Shown piece after piece: positions 36,821 to 46,439 of a stretch of DNA of 64,000 nucleotides. The notes beneath the pieces were generated by a model that did no database searches, was not told the DNA's origin, and saw nothing but the letters and a program-made list of their open reading frames with translations. Origin of the DNA: Bacillus aerolatus. Lineage in GTDB: Bacteria > Bacillota > Bacilli > Bacillales > Domibacillaceae. Location of the stretch: positions 62,001 through 126,000 of the forward strand of contig NZ_WEIO01000006.1 of assembly GCF_009183655.1 (NCBI RefSeq), given 5' to 3'. The position numbers and the translations under genes were made by a program. Numbering within the stretch: position 1 is the stretch's first letter; every line of letters starts with the position of its first letter.

Positions 36821-38389
36821 TTAATTTCCAGATTCTCCTCCCTTTTTTGAACTCGGTGCTTGCCCCTGAGCTTGACGATATACATTAGATTCGCCAGTAA
36901 AATGTGGGCGTGTACCCATCTTCCACAAAGGAGATTTCCACAGTGCATCCTTCAGCTCCCGGCCTTTTAACGGTGCCAGCGGTGCTAAGTAAGGCTCACC
37001 GAAGGAACGCAAGCTGCATAAGTGAATCGCTATCGCGATGATTCCCATTGTAATTCCGAGCAGCCCTAAAGTGCCGGCAAAAAAAATGATTGGAAAGCGG
37101 AGCATTCGGACGGAGATTGCCATAATATAACTAGGTATCATAAAAGAAGCAATTCCCGTAATCGCTACCACAATGACCATTGGTGCTGAAACTAGTCCTG
37201 CTTGAACAGCCGCTTGACCAATGACGAGTGCTCCAACAATACTGATGGCGGAGCCAACCTGTTTTGGCAAGCGAACCCCTGCCTCCCTGAGCGCTTCAAA
37301 CGTAATTTCCATCATCAAGGCTTCTACTAAAGCAGGAAAAGGGACTGTTTCTCTGGCAGCGGCGATACTTAACAACAGTGCCTGTGGTAACATCTCTTGA
37401 TGGAACGTCGTCACGGCTACGTAAAGCGCTGGAAACAGAAGAGAGATGACAAAGAAACCATAGCGCAGCCAACGGATAAAGGTGCTGATCATAAAGCTTT
37501 GATAGTAATCCTCCTGTGATTGCAACAAAGAAAAGAAGGAAATAGGGGCAATTAACGTAAATGGAGTGCCTTCTACTAAAATGACGATACGTCCCTCTAG
37601 TAAATTCGCACAGGCGACATCCGGCCGTTCGGTTGACTTGATCTGAGGGAATGGCGAGTACGGGTTGTCCTCAATCAATGCCTCGATATATTCACTTTCT
37701 AAGATTCCATCGATCTCAATTCGTTGCAGCCGATTGGTTGCCTCGTCAATCAGTGTTTGATCGGCAACGCCTTCAATATAAGCAAGGGCAACAGTCGTCC
37801 TTGTATAACTTCCAATTTTCATGGATTGTATTTTAAGAGCTGGACTTTTAATAATGCGCCGCAATTGCGCCGTACTTACTTGCAGCGATTCAGTAAATCC
37901 CTCACGCGGTCCCCTAATTCCGGACTCTGCTGCAGGTTCTTCAATGCTTCGTTTTTCCCACTTGGCCAAACTTAAGGAAAATCCGTCACTTCCCCCTTCA
38001 TACAGCAAAATGGGATTTCCAGTTGAAATGGATTCGATGCAATCCGCCAACAAATTTACTTTTTTTACATTGGAAACGGGCAGTTTATTTTCAAGCAGCT
38101 CATTGAATGGTTGTGACTCATTGGCTGTTTCCTGCATGAGTGGGGAAAGAACATTTTCGTCAAGCCCCTCAACATCTGAAAGACCATCAATATAAATAAT
38201 CATGGCTCTTGTTTTTCCGAAAATTGAGAAAGGACGAAAAACAACATCTGAACAGTTCTCATAAATGGAACGAAAGATTTCAACATTTTCGTTAAAACTT
38301 TGATGAAGCGCATCCTGCGGCTTAGATTCTTGTTGATTCTGTTTCTTTTTTTTTGTTTTCCTTAACAGTTTACTCATATTCCGAATCAA
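36821..38389 (-). CDS. Germinant receptor GerA family A subunit
   Basis: 522 residues: basic N-terminal region, large soluble N-terminal domain, then 4-5 membrane segments (ISLLFPALYVAVTTFHQEM...) and a proline-rich cytoplasmic tail; matches GerA/SpoVAF family. I start at TTG 38389, because GGGGGACTAGC precedes it; ATG 38377 is an alternative. First gene of the receptor operon. A sigma-G promoter is expected upstream but I could not place both boxes. Confidence 0.88.
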   Translation of the reverse strand: MIRNMSKLLRKTKKKKQNQQESKPQDALHQSFNENVEIFRSIYENCSDVVFRPFSIFGKTRAMIIYIDGLSDVEGLDENVLSPLMQETANESQPFNELLENKLPVSNVKKVNLLADCIESISTGNPILLYEGGSDGFSLSLAKWEKRSIEEPAAESGIRGPREGFTESLQVSTAQLRRIIKSPALKIQSMKIGSYTRTTVALAYIEGVADQTLIDEATNRLQRIEIDGILESEYIEALIEDNPYSPFPQIKSTERPDVACANLLEGRIVILVEGTPFTLIAPISFFSLLQSQEDYYQSFMISTFIRWLRYGFFVISLLFPALYVAVTTFHQEMLPQALLLSIAAARETVPFPALVEALMMEITFEALREAGVRLPKQVGSAISIVGALVIGQAAVQAGLVSAPMVIVVAITGIASFMIPSYIMAISVRMLRFPIIFFAGTLGLLGITMGIIAIAIHLCSLRSFGEPYLAPLAPLKGRELKDALWKSPLWKMGTRPHFTGESNVYRQAQGQAPSSKKGGESGN

Positions 38390-38678
38390 GCTAGTCCCCC
38401 CATTTTTTTGCAAGTGCTTTGCCCCTTTTTCTATAGTTCCATATTTAGGTGCTTCTATACAAAAACACCAAAATTCCACCAAGGTAATTTCATTTGAAGT
38501 ACGGCTTAAGGTGATAAATATTTTTATTAATGGGAAATCACATTCGAACAGTGCGGAGTGGGCGGCATGATAAGTGAACTCTTTCGTAATCTCACTTCAA
38601 GGTTTGCTAAGTAGGAGCATATGTATTTGCTTATACTATTCATTTTTGGAAAAGTTCTCAGTCATGAATAATGTTCAA
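38390..38678. other. Region between gerA and the acetyltransferase terminator
   Basis: About 290 bases with no coding potential; expected to contain the forespore promoter of the ger operon. Only a GTATAGA-like box is visible on the minus strand near 38455. Confidence 0.4.
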
Positions 38679-38721
38679 AAAAAATAAGTAAAGAGGCGAA
38701 GTGCCTCTTTACTTATTTTTT
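38679..38721 (-). terminator. Terminator overlapping the acetyltransferase stop
   Basis: AATAAGTAAAGAGGC with its complement, loop GAAGT, and T-run on the minus strand. Confidence 0.85.
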
Positions 38722-38987
38722 GCCAATACATCGATATAGTCACTGTTTTTTTCTAATTTCGCTTTCGCATATGAGCAAGTCGGTACGATCTTTTTGTTTT
38801 GTTCGCGGGCGTAGCTGACGGCTTCATTAATGAGCTGGCCTCCCACTCCCTGACCGCGAAGCTCATCTGAGACAAATGTATGATTCACTTCTATTTGCTC
38901 AGCCCCTGCTGGAACGTAGGATAGCTCTGCCATCGTTTCCCCGTTTTTTTCAACGAAAAACCGGCCGTTTTCATGTTTAACATCCAT
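38709..38987 (-). CDS. Small GNAT-like N-acetyltransferase (YjdJ type)
   Basis: 92 residues. The acetyl-CoA motif region VSDELRGQGVGGQLINEAV is clear, with HTFV before it and PTCSYAKAKLEKN at the C-terminus, as in the YjdJ-like minimal GNAT family. Substrate unknown. AAGGAG is 8-11 bases upstream; a GTG one codon earlier is possible. Confidence 0.82.
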   Translation of the reverse strand: MDVKHENGRFFVEKNGETMAELSYVPAGAEQIEVNHTFVSDELRGQGVGGQLINEAVSYAREQNKKIVPTCSYAKAKLEKNSDYIDVLAKNK

Positions 38988-39240
38988 CACTTATTCATCT
39001 CCTTATTATTCGTAGAGTGAGCTTTCTTAAAATAAGTGTAAACATACAGAACTTGTTTTACAAATCAAATCGATTGACAGCAAATTCAAGTTGTAGAAAT
39101 AGTTTCGTCAACTGTTGCACTGATAGATTCGCTTTTTTAAGACTTCCCTTTGCTTCCCGATTACAAACCGGCTTTAATAATGATTTTATTCCAATCACTG
39201 TGTTACACTAAACACATATTGTTTTAAAGGAGTGTTTTCC

Positions 39241-39885
39241 ATGGCAAATACGCATACTTTCTCAAAAGGAGAGGAAATTGCCAATTCGATTACGCATGGG
39301 ATTGGAGCTTTGCTCAGCATTGCGGCTCTCGTGCTGCTGATCGTCTATTCATCATTGTACGGCACAGTCTGGCATGTAGTCAGCTTCACTATTTTTGGCG
39401 CAACGATGCTGCTGCTTTATTTATCTTCCACGCTCGTGCACAGTTTCCCTGCAGGCAAGGTGAAAAACGTTTTTGAGATCTTTGACCATTCTTCGATTTA
39501 CTTTTTCATCGCAGGCACGTACACTCCTTTTCTGTTTTTGGCGGTAAAAGGTGCGCTCGGCTGGACATTGTTCGGCATTGTGTGGGGGTTAGCAATCTTC
39601 GGAACGGTATTTAAATGCTTTTTTGTAAAGAAGTTTTTAAAAACATCCACTCTTTTATACGTATTAATGGGCTGGCTGATCGTATTCGCCTGGGATACAC
39701 TCGTGCAAAATCTTTCTGCGGGAAGTATGGCTCTGTTAGTAACCGGCGGGGTTTTATACACGATAGGCGCTATTTTTTACGTGTGGAGAGGTTTTAGGTA
39801 TCATCATATGATCTGGCATTTGTTCGTTCTTGCCGGAAGTGTGACACACTTTTTCTCCGTGTTTTATTTACTGCCAGAATCATAA
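39241..39885 (+). CDS. yplQ: Hemolysin III family membrane protein (PAQR-like)
   Basis: 214 residues, seven membrane segments. Conserved metal-binding patterns: NSITHGIGALLS near residue 18, DHSSIYFFIAGTYTPF near 80, and HMIWHLFVLAGSVTHFFSV at the end. PAQR-family proteins may hydrolyse lipids; the hemolysin name is historical. Start at ATG 39241 with AAAGGAG 9 bases upstream. Confidence 0.87.
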   Translation: MANTHTFSKGEEIANSITHGIGALLSIAALVLLIVYSSLYGTVWHVVSFTIFGATMLLLYLSSTLVHSFPAGKVKNVFEIFDHSSIYFFIAGTYTPFLFLAVKGALGWTLFGIVWGLAIFGTVFKCFFVKKFLKTSTLLYVLMGWLIVFAWDTLVQNLSAGSMALLVTGGVLYTIGAIFYVWRGFRYHHMIWHLFVLAGSVTHFFSVFYLLPES

Positions 39886-39926
39886 AAAAAAGAATCGCGT
39901 CACTTCATTGACGCGATTCTTTTTTA
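39886..39926. terminator. Terminator after hemolysin III gene
   Basis: AAAGAATCGCGTCA with its complement, 6-base loop and T-run. Confidence 0.85.
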
Positions 39927-39999
39927 TTGTGGTTTATTCAGATAAGTTTTGGAAAGAAGCAGACTTCAATAGCAAGGCTTATTTCTTCCACTCTGCGGG

Positions 40000-41172
40000 C
40001 TAATTGGCCGCTGCACTTAAAGCGGTTTTCTTTAGAAATCGTTCGATGCGGTTACATCCTTCCTCCAACTTTTCCATTGAACATGCAAAAGAAATTCGGA
40101 TATAGCCTTCCCCAAGCTCTGAAAAGGCACTTCCCGGCACGACTGCGACCCCTTCTTCTAGTAATTTGAGGGCAAAATCAAGAGATGTCATATTTGTATA
40201 TTTAATAGAAGGAAATAGATAAAAGGCACTCTCAGGCTTCACTACATCCAGCCCCATTGAAACAGCCCGCTCATAAACATAATCTCTTCTTCGCTTATAC
40301 TCTGCTTTCATTTGTGCCACTTCATCCATTTCTTGCGTTAAAGCCTCAATTGCCGCATATTGACTGATTGTGCTCGCACAAACCGTATTAAATAGGTGAA
40401 CTTTTAATAGTTCAGCCGTAATCTCAGAAGGAGCTAAAACAAAGCCAATTCTCCATCCAGTCATCGCATGTGATTTAGAAAGTCCATTAATCAGAATCGT
40501 TTTCTCTTTCAATTCAGAAACAGAAGCAATGGAATGATGTTGTTTATCGTAAACAAGCCCACTATAGATTTCATCAGACAAAATAAAGATATTCTTCCCT
40601 TTTAATAGATCGGCTATTTTCACTATCTCTTCTTGATCAAGCGTACATCCTGTTGGGTTGGATGGATAAGAAAGAACGATGCAGCGGGTATTTTCAGTGA
40701 TTTTCTCCTCAATCATAGCAGCCGTCACTTTAAAGCCCGTTTCCCTCGTATCTATATAAACAGGTACCGCACCGCATAATTTAATCGTCGGTTCATATCC
40801 TGGATAGACAGGTCCTGGGATAATGACCTCACTGCCTTCTTCCAAAATGGCACGAAAGGTCATATCGATTGCTTCACTCGCACCGATTGTTACAATGATT
40901 TCATCTTCCGGACGATAAGAAAGGCCATAAAGCCGGTTCATATAATCACTAACTGCTTGTCTTAATTCAAGCAAACCAGCATTATGTGTATAGGCTGTTT
41001 GATTGTCATCAATCGCTTTCTTGCCGGCCAATTTTATTTTTTCAGGCGTCGGAAAATCCGGCTGACCTAACGTCATATTAATGATAGTAGGATCAGTAGC
41101 TGCCTTGTTAGCAATAGCACGTATGCCTGATACTTCTATTGATTTTAGCTGTTTATTTACTAAATTAATCAT
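40000..41172 (-). CDS. patA: Aminotransferase class I/II (PatA-like)
   Basis: 390 residues, fold type I. The PLP-lysine is in INGLSKSHAMTGWRIGF; the substrate-binding TLGQPDFPTPEKI and SNPTGCT motifs are present. PatA of B. subtilis aminates N-acetyl-oxo-aminopimelate or keto acids, but here the gene is the last of a sigma-54 catabolic operon, so its substrate is likely an amino acid or keto acid from that pathway. Family certain, role inferred. Confidence 0.85.
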   Translation of the reverse strand: MINLVNKQLKSIEVSGIRAIANKAATDPTIINMTLGQPDFPTPEKIKLAGKKAIDDNQTAYTHNAGLLELRQAVSDYMNRLYGLSYRPEDEIIVTIGASEAIDMTFRAILEEGSEVIIPGPVYPGYEPTIKLCGAVPVYIDTRETGFKVTAAMIEEKITENTRCIVLSYPSNPTGCTLDQEEIVKIADLLKGKNIFILSDEIYSGLVYDKQHHSIASVSELKEKTILINGLSKSHAMTGWRIGFVLAPSEITAELLKVHLFNTVCASTISQYAAIEALTQEMDEVAQMKAEYKRRRDYVYERAVSMGLDVVKPESAFYLFPSIKYTNMTSLDFALKLLEEGVAVVPGSAFSELGEGYIRISFACSMEKLEEGCNRIERFLKKTALSAAAN

Positions 41173-41267
41173 ATCTTAGTTCTCCTCTGCAATGAAAAAA
41201 TGATTTTTCTATCGCTCCCAATCATTAGAAAAAAGGGAGACTTTTTAAGTGGTCGGGAGCTGTTTGA

Positions 41268-42041
41268 TTATCCTAAGAAATCTGGCTCTTCTTTTAAAAT
41301 CTGATCATACAAAGGCTGGAAGTTACCTACTCCTGCAAGTGGGAATCCGATTTGTTTGGCTGTTAGCTCCGCATGTGATTCTTCAATTAAAATCGGTTTG
41401 CCGATTTGCTCTGCCAACACTTGTGTTTTGCACGCTTCTTCCATGAAAACATACCACCAGACCGCTTCCTCGACTGTTTGGCCGACAGTTAATAATCCGT
41501 GATTTTGTAAAATAACCGCTTTATAATCACCTAGTGCCTGAGCGATCCGTTTTCCTTCGTCCAGTCCATGAACGAGGCCTGTATAATCGTTAAAAATTCC
41601 GTGATCTTTATAAAATGCACAGCTGTCTTGCGTAATCGGATCGAGCAGTCTTCCCGTCGTTGACCATACTTTTCCATACGGAGAATGGGTATGAGCAGCT
41701 GCAGCTGCATCTGGTCTTGCTGCGTGAATTTGAGAATGGATCGCAAAGGCCGCCCGATTGATCGGCTTCTTCCCTTCAACAATTCTGCCTTCGTGATTGA
41801 CGAGAATAAGGTCGGAAGCTTTAATTTGGCTAAAGCTCATCGTAAATGGATTCACCCAAAAATGATCGGTTAATTCAGGGTCACGAACAGTAATATGGCC
41901 AGCTACCCCCATATCAAATCCGCGTCGGGCCAAAATCCGGAATCCGCCAGCTAACCGCTGCTTGCAATGTAAACGCTCTTCTTCATAGTTTTTAAATTTT
42001 TTTACTTGTATAGCATCTTCTTCTTTATAAGTTTTGCTCAT
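41268..42041 (-). CDS. Class II aldolase/adducin family protein
   Basis: 257 residues. Zinc-ligand histidines in AAAAHTHSPYGK and a third in QNHGLLTVGQTV, with an acidic catalytic residue region, all as in class II aldolases and related decarboxylases. It may cleave or decarboxylate a hydroxy acid made in the operon. Lies between the dehydrogenase and the aminotransferase. Confidence 0.85.
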   Translation of the reverse strand: MSKTYKEEDAIQVKKFKNYEEERLHCKQRLAGGFRILARRGFDMGVAGHITVRDPELTDHFWVNPFTMSFSQIKASDLILVNHEGRIVEGKKPINRAAFAIHSQIHAARPDAAAAAHTHSPYGKVWSTTGRLLDPITQDSCAFYKDHGIFNDYTGLVHGLDEGKRIAQALGDYKAVILQNHGLLTVGQTVEEAVWWYVFMEEACKTQVLAEQIGKPILIEESHAELTAKQIGFPLAGVGNFQPLYDQILKEEPDFLG

Positions 42042-42063
42042 TATATCTCTCTCCTCTTATTCA

Positions 42064-43014
42064 TTAATATCCTTTTGCTAACTCAATATAGTAAGGCGGC
42101 TGCTCATTTCGCTTGTATGCCTCCCAGTTTAAGGCGACCTTTTCAATCGCCCGGTCAAAAAAACGGTTGGATACCGCTGCAATATGCGGAGTAATGATTA
42201 AATTCTCCACATTCCAAAGCGGATGGTCCCCTGGCAGCGGTTCCGGATCTGTAACGTCAATAGCCGCCCCTTTAATTTCCTCGTTATTTAAGCTTTCGAT
42301 TAGTTCCTCGGCGTTGACCAATGTCCCCCGGCCGACGTTGATGAAATACGCACTTTTTTTCATTGTCTGGAATTCCTTTTGGCCAAAACAGTGATACGTT
42401 TCTTTTGTCGCTGGAAGAAGCAAGACGACAAAATCACTTTTTTGCAGTACATCTATTTTTTGATCCATCGTATACATTTCATCAAAATGAGGTTTGATCT
42501 TTCCATTCGTATTTACTCCGATCACTTTCATCCCCAGCAATTTGCATCTTTCTGCGATAAATTGACCGATCCTTCCAGCTCCGAAAATAGCGACCGTCTT
42601 GCCGTATATTTCTTGATCCATTTCTTTGCGATTCCATTCTTGTATTCTTTGAGATTTCTCATATTTACGAATGGCACGAGTAAAGTAGAGAATCATACTA
42701 AGTACATACTCAGACAGAGGGATACTGTGAAAATCTTGAATATTCGTTAATAAAATCCCCCTTTTCATAAGCTCCTTCATTGGGATCTGTTCAACGCCTG
42801 CTTGAAACACTTGAATCCACTTCAGCGACTTCATTGAGTCCAAAGTCGTTTCATTGACTTGAGCTCCGTATGTAAGGAGTATTTCCACCTTATCGATCGG
42901 AAGGTTTGCGTTCATTAAATCCGGCTCTACTACTACTTCCATCGGATAAACTAATTCCGCTATTTTTTTAACGTATTGATCATCCATTTCATGTGGCAGT
43001 GAAATTAATAACAT
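42064..43014 (-). CDS. D-2-hydroxyacid dehydrogenase
   Basis: 316 residues: NAD-binding VAIFGAGRIGQFIAERC near residue 145, the catalytic Arg/Glu/His set in NVGRGTLVNAEELIESL, DPEPLPGDHPLW and ITPHIAA. It interconverts a 2-keto acid and a D-2-hydroxy acid with NAD(P)H. Spaced 12 bases after the amidohydrolase gene. Confidence 0.87.
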   Translation of the reverse strand: MLLISLPHEMDDQYVKKIAELVYPMEVVVEPDLMNANLPIDKVEILLTYGAQVNETTLDSMKSLKWIQVFQAGVEQIPMKELMKRGILLTNIQDFHSIPLSEYVLSMILYFTRAIRKYEKSQRIQEWNRKEMDQEIYGKTVAIFGAGRIGQFIAERCKLLGMKVIGVNTNGKIKPHFDEMYTMDQKIDVLQKSDFVVLLLPATKETYHCFGQKEFQTMKKSAYFINVGRGTLVNAEELIESLNNEEIKGAAIDVTDPEPLPGDHPLWNVENLIITPHIAAVSNRFFDRAIEKVALNWEAYKRNEQPPYYIELAKGY

Positions 43015-43026
43015 ATCTCTTTCTCC

Positions 43027-44691
43027 TTAAATATTTGAATAGTCTAATTTGCGGCTGGCTTCATTTGTATAAAAGGTGTCTTTGCCATCTATACACTTAT
43101 ACATCACTTTTCCTTCAACCATCGTCATTTGAACATTGACATCTTTTATTTCATCTTCTTGTATAGTGAAAGGATCTTGATCAAGTACGATAAGATCAGC
43201 ATATTTGCCAACAGCTAAGCTGCCGATGATCGGCTCATCAAATCCGCTATAAGCGGCATCAATTGTGTAAGCTTTTATCGCGTCTTCTACAGTAATTTTC
43301 TCTTCTGTGCCTAACTGCTGACCTTCAATTGTTTTGCGGGTCACTGCTGAATGCACGCCATGGAATGGGTCGCCGCTGCAGACAGGCATGTCAGAGTTTC
43401 CAGGTGCAATAATTCCGTATTTTTTAAATGATGCGTGCGGGAAAATACGTTTTGCCCGCTCCTCCCCTAAGTTTCTTAAGTAGCTGTCGCCTATCGAGTA
43501 AATAAATCCTACAGAAGAAGCAGCAACGATATTGTTTTTAGCGATTCTTTCCAGATGATCGGTTGTTGGGAGAACAACATGCTCAATTCTATGTCTCATT
43601 GACTTTATTTTTTCCGGATTGCCGCTTTGTTCAATGGCCTGCAGAGCCATTTCGATCGCTCGGTCACCAATTCCATGTATCGATATCCGTAAATTATTGT
43701 TCATCGCTGTGCGAACATGCTGATTAATCATTTCTTGGTCCATATACGTAATACCGGTATTATCTGGATCGTTCTCAAACGGCTCTGAAACAGCAGCTGT
43801 TTTGCCGCCAACACTGCCATCAAGCATATACTTGAGCCCTTGAATGTTCAGTCGATCATTACCAAAGCCGCTTTCAATTCCCATAGCGAATGTTTCTTCC
43901 TGTACGCCTCCCCAGCCCATTTGTGTCAAAGCCCATAGCCATAGCCGCACTTTCAAGACGAGTGTGTGTTCGTTGGACATCTGTTGATAAATTTTCATTT
44001 CCTTTTGCTTAACACCCATATCGTGAACCGTAGTAATTCCCCATTTTAGGAAATGCTGCTGGGCTTGTTCCATCGCTTTTTTCAATTCACTGACAGAAAA
44101 AGCCGGTACATTAAATTTCGTAACAGCATTTTCTTGAACGAGTCCGCTAAACTGACCTGTAGCAGGATCTTTATGAAATCGTCCTCCTTCTGGATCTTCA
44201 GGGTTTGACGGCAGCCCGCATACTTCAAGAGCTTTACGGTTAACGACTGCATTATGATTGCATATACGCTTTAACAGCACCGGATGGTCAGGAGCAGCAG
44301 CGCTTAATTCGTCAATCGTTGGAAACCTTTTATCTTTCAGTCTCGTATCATCCCAGCCGTTGCCAAGAATCCATTCTCCTTTTGGAATCTCTTTGCTCTT
44401 CTCTTTCACTTTTTGAAGAATATCGGCAGTCGTCGGAGTGAATTCATACCGTAAGTCAAGTTTCAATAACTCAGCAGCATATTCTAGCGGATGAGCATGG
44501 CTTTCTATCATACCTGGCAAAACAGCTTTGTTTTTTAACTCCACGACTTTCGTGGAGTTTCCTTTAAAAGATTCTGCCTGCTCATTGATACCGATGATTT
44601 TTCCGTCTTTAATGGCTAATTTATTGGCGACGGGAATCGTTTCGTCCATCGTATAAAACTTTGCATTGTGAAGTATTACATCTGCGTACAT
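43027..44691 (-). CDS. YtcJ-like amidohydrolase 1
   Basis: 554 residues, amidohydrolase-3 superfamily: first metal motif ESHAHPLEY near residue 65, H in ISIHGIGDRAIEMALQ and RHRIEHVV, and a C-terminal ADLIVLDQDPF beta-strand motif. This family hydrolyses amides or imides of unknown substrates, often N-acyl amino acids. First gene after the sigma-54 promoter at 44731-44747. Confidence 0.85.
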   Translation of the reverse strand: MYADVILHNAKFYTMDETIPVANKLAIKDGKIIGINEQAESFKGNSTKVVELKNKAVLPGMIESHAHPLEYAAELLKLDLRYEFTPTTADILQKVKEKSKEIPKGEWILGNGWDDTRLKDKRFPTIDELSAAAPDHPVLLKRICNHNAVVNRKALEVCGLPSNPEDPEGGRFHKDPATGQFSGLVQENAVTKFNVPAFSVSELKKAMEQAQQHFLKWGITTVHDMGVKQKEMKIYQQMSNEHTLVLKVRLWLWALTQMGWGGVQEETFAMGIESGFGNDRLNIQGLKYMLDGSVGGKTAAVSEPFENDPDNTGITYMDQEMINQHVRTAMNNNLRISIHGIGDRAIEMALQAIEQSGNPEKIKSMRHRIEHVVLPTTDHLERIAKNNIVAASSVGFIYSIGDSYLRNLGEERAKRIFPHASFKKYGIIAPGNSDMPVCSGDPFHGVHSAVTRKTIEGQQLGTEEKITVEDAIKAYTIDAAYSGFDEPIIGSLAVGKYADLIVLDQDPFTIQEDEIKDVNVQMTMVEGKVMYKCIDGKDTFYTNEASRKLDYSNI

Positions 44692-44730
44692 GTGATCACC
44701 TTCCTAAAAATTGATGCTCGATTCTATAAA

Positions 44731-44747
44731 TGCAATATCTGTGCCAA
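44731..44747 (-). promoter_or_regulatory. Sigma-54 (-24/-12) promoter of the four-gene operon
   Basis: On the minus strand TTGGCACAGATATTGCA, a full match to TTGGCAC-N5-TTGCA, located 40 bases before the amidohydrolase start. It is the strongest single regulatory signal in this region and depends on the activator encoded 200 bases away. Confidence 0.93.
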
Positions 44748-44835
44748 CGAGAAAAAGTTTTTTCAACAAAAAAATCTTTGAATTAGCTTATACTCGTTCT
44801 GAAAAACTGGACTTTTCAGTTATACAACATTCTTT

Positions 44836-44920
44836 CGATCCATTTTTGGTTCACGATTTCGTTAACGGATCAATTGAATACGTTTTCTTTTTCTGATACG
44901 ATCTGTTTATGGATCAAAAA
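44836..44920. promoter_or_regulatory. Putative activator sites (GGATC motif cluster)
   Basis: Three sites between the sigma-54 promoter and the regulator: TCGATCCATT (44835-44844), AACGGATCAA (44864-44873) and TATGGATCAAAAA (44908-44920). Their spacing 90-190 bases upstream of the -24/-12 box suits an enhancer-binding protein. The same ATGGATCAAAA recurs at 48385-48395. Confidence 0.5.
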
Positions 44921-44953
44921 ATCACTTTTAAAAGCAATTAGGCGGTGATAATA

Positions 44954-46348
44954 GTGAAAAATGAAAATCTTTTTGATATTTTAGATTCTTTAAATGACGG
45001 CTTTTATATTACAGATGTAGAAGGAAACACTGTTTGGGTGAGCAGAGTGAGCTGTGAAATGTTAAAAAAGACGCGGGATGAGCTAATAGGAAAAAATGTT
45101 TGGGACCTTGAAAAGGAAGGTTTATTTTCTCCTTCTGTGAACCGGCTTGTTTTACAAAAGAACGAGTCGATCTCAATCATTCAAACGATCAAAGGACATC
45201 ATCAAAAATGGCTCGTCAGCGGACATATTGTTAGAAATAAGCACGGAAAAATAAAATGGGTTGTAACACATGGAAGAAGCATCAATCAAGATTTGCTTTC
45301 CACTACGCAGCATGCGGAAGTGGAAGCGGTTCTTAATCGCTATGTACAGGAATTGCGGCATTTACAAACAAAAAACGAAAAAATCGATGGTGCGAATCCG
45401 TTAATTGGGGAGACGCCTCATTTCAAAAAAATGATCGGACAAGCAGAAAAAATCGCTGTTTCGGACGCTTCCGTGTTAATTACTGGAGAAACAGGAAGCG
45501 GAAAGAATGTGTTTGCCAATTATATTCATAAATTAAGCGATCGGCATGATAAACCTTTTATCCAGGTAAACTGTGGAGCGATTCCGGAAAGTTTGTTTGA
45601 ATCGGAATTATTTGGTTATAAGAAAGGGGCATTTACTGGTGCATCCGGGAAAGGAAAGATTGGCCTTGTGGAAGTAGCAGAAGGCGGTACGCTTTTTTTA
45701 GACGAAATCGGGGAACTTCCCTTACATTTGCAAGTGAAGATTTTGCAATTAATTCAGGATAAAACCTACTTGCCGATTGGTGAAGTGTACCTTCACAGTG
45801 CTAATGTACGCATCATTGCAGCGACAAATAAAGATTTACTAAAATTAGCAGAAGAAAATAAGTTTCGTGCGGATTTATTTTACCGGTTAAACGTTTTATC
45901 AATGAAGGTCCCTTCTTTGCGTGAACGCCCTGAAGATATTTTCTTACTTTTGCAGCATTATGTCGGTGTTTACAATAAAAAATATAAAGCGAATAAAACG
46001 TTATCAAGAGAAGCAATCACTGCCCTGCAATCCTATTCATGGCCGGGCAACATCCGAGAACTTTCGAACACAATCGAAAGAGTGATGGTCATGTCCGACC
46101 ATGATCAAATTGAAATTGATGAACTCCCAGAAAGCTTTAAACATAGCAGAGAAAACTCTTCCTTTATTCAACATAAAAATGATTTAAATAAACCATTGAG
46201 AGGGTATCTGAATGATATTGAAAAAGAATTCATCCAACATAAGTTACAAGAATCAAAAACAACGCGAGAAGCAGCGAAATTATTAGGTATCCCTCAATCT
46301 ACTTTAATGAGAAAAATCCAAAAACATGGGATCAATAGCCACGATTGA
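44954..46348 (+). CDS. Sigma-54-dependent transcriptional activator (PAS-AAA-Fis)
   Basis: 464 residues. A PAS domain (about 1-110, LFDILDSLNDGFYITDVEGN), a central AAA+ domain with Walker A GETGSGKN, the sigma-54-contact GAFTGA, Walker B GTLFLDEIGEL, and a C-terminal Fis-type helix-turn-helix (TTREAAKLLGIPQSTLMRK). It probably senses a small ligand through PAS and drives the flanking catabolic promoters. I start at GTG 44954 because GGCGGTG ends 6 bases before it; an earlier GTG at 44945 lies inside that site. Confidence 0.93.
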   Translation: MKNENLFDILDSLNDGFYITDVEGNTVWVSRVSCEMLKKTRDELIGKNVWDLEKEGLFSPSVNRLVLQKNESISIIQTIKGHHQKWLVSGHIVRNKHGKIKWVVTHGRSINQDLLSTTQHAEVEAVLNRYVQELRHLQTKNEKIDGANPLIGETPHFKKMIGQAEKIAVSDASVLITGETGSGKNVFANYIHKLSDRHDKPFIQVNCGAIPESLFESELFGYKKGAFTGASGKGKIGLVEVAEGGTLFLDEIGELPLHLQVKILQLIQDKTYLPIGEVYLHSANVRIIAATNKDLLKLAEENKFRADLFYRLNVLSMKVPSLRERPEDIFLLLQHYVGVYNKKYKANKTLSREAITALQSYSWPGNIRELSNTIERVMVMSDHDQIEIDELPESFKHSRENSSFIQHKNDLNKPLRGYLNDIEKEFIQHKLQESKTTREAAKLLGIPQSTLMRKIQKHGINSHD

Positions 46349-46382
46349 TAAATGATCATGACGTTAACGCGATTATCATAAC

Positions 46383-46432
46383 AAATAAACAAGGCGGTGA
46401 TCCCTTGTACAGAACACCGCCTTGTTTATTTT
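46383..46432. terminator. Bidirectional terminator between activator and amidohydrolase 2
   Basis: AAATAAACAAGGCGGTG pairs with its complement over 17 bases around a 15-base loop. Confidence 0.85.
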
Positions 46433-46439
46433 CTAACAC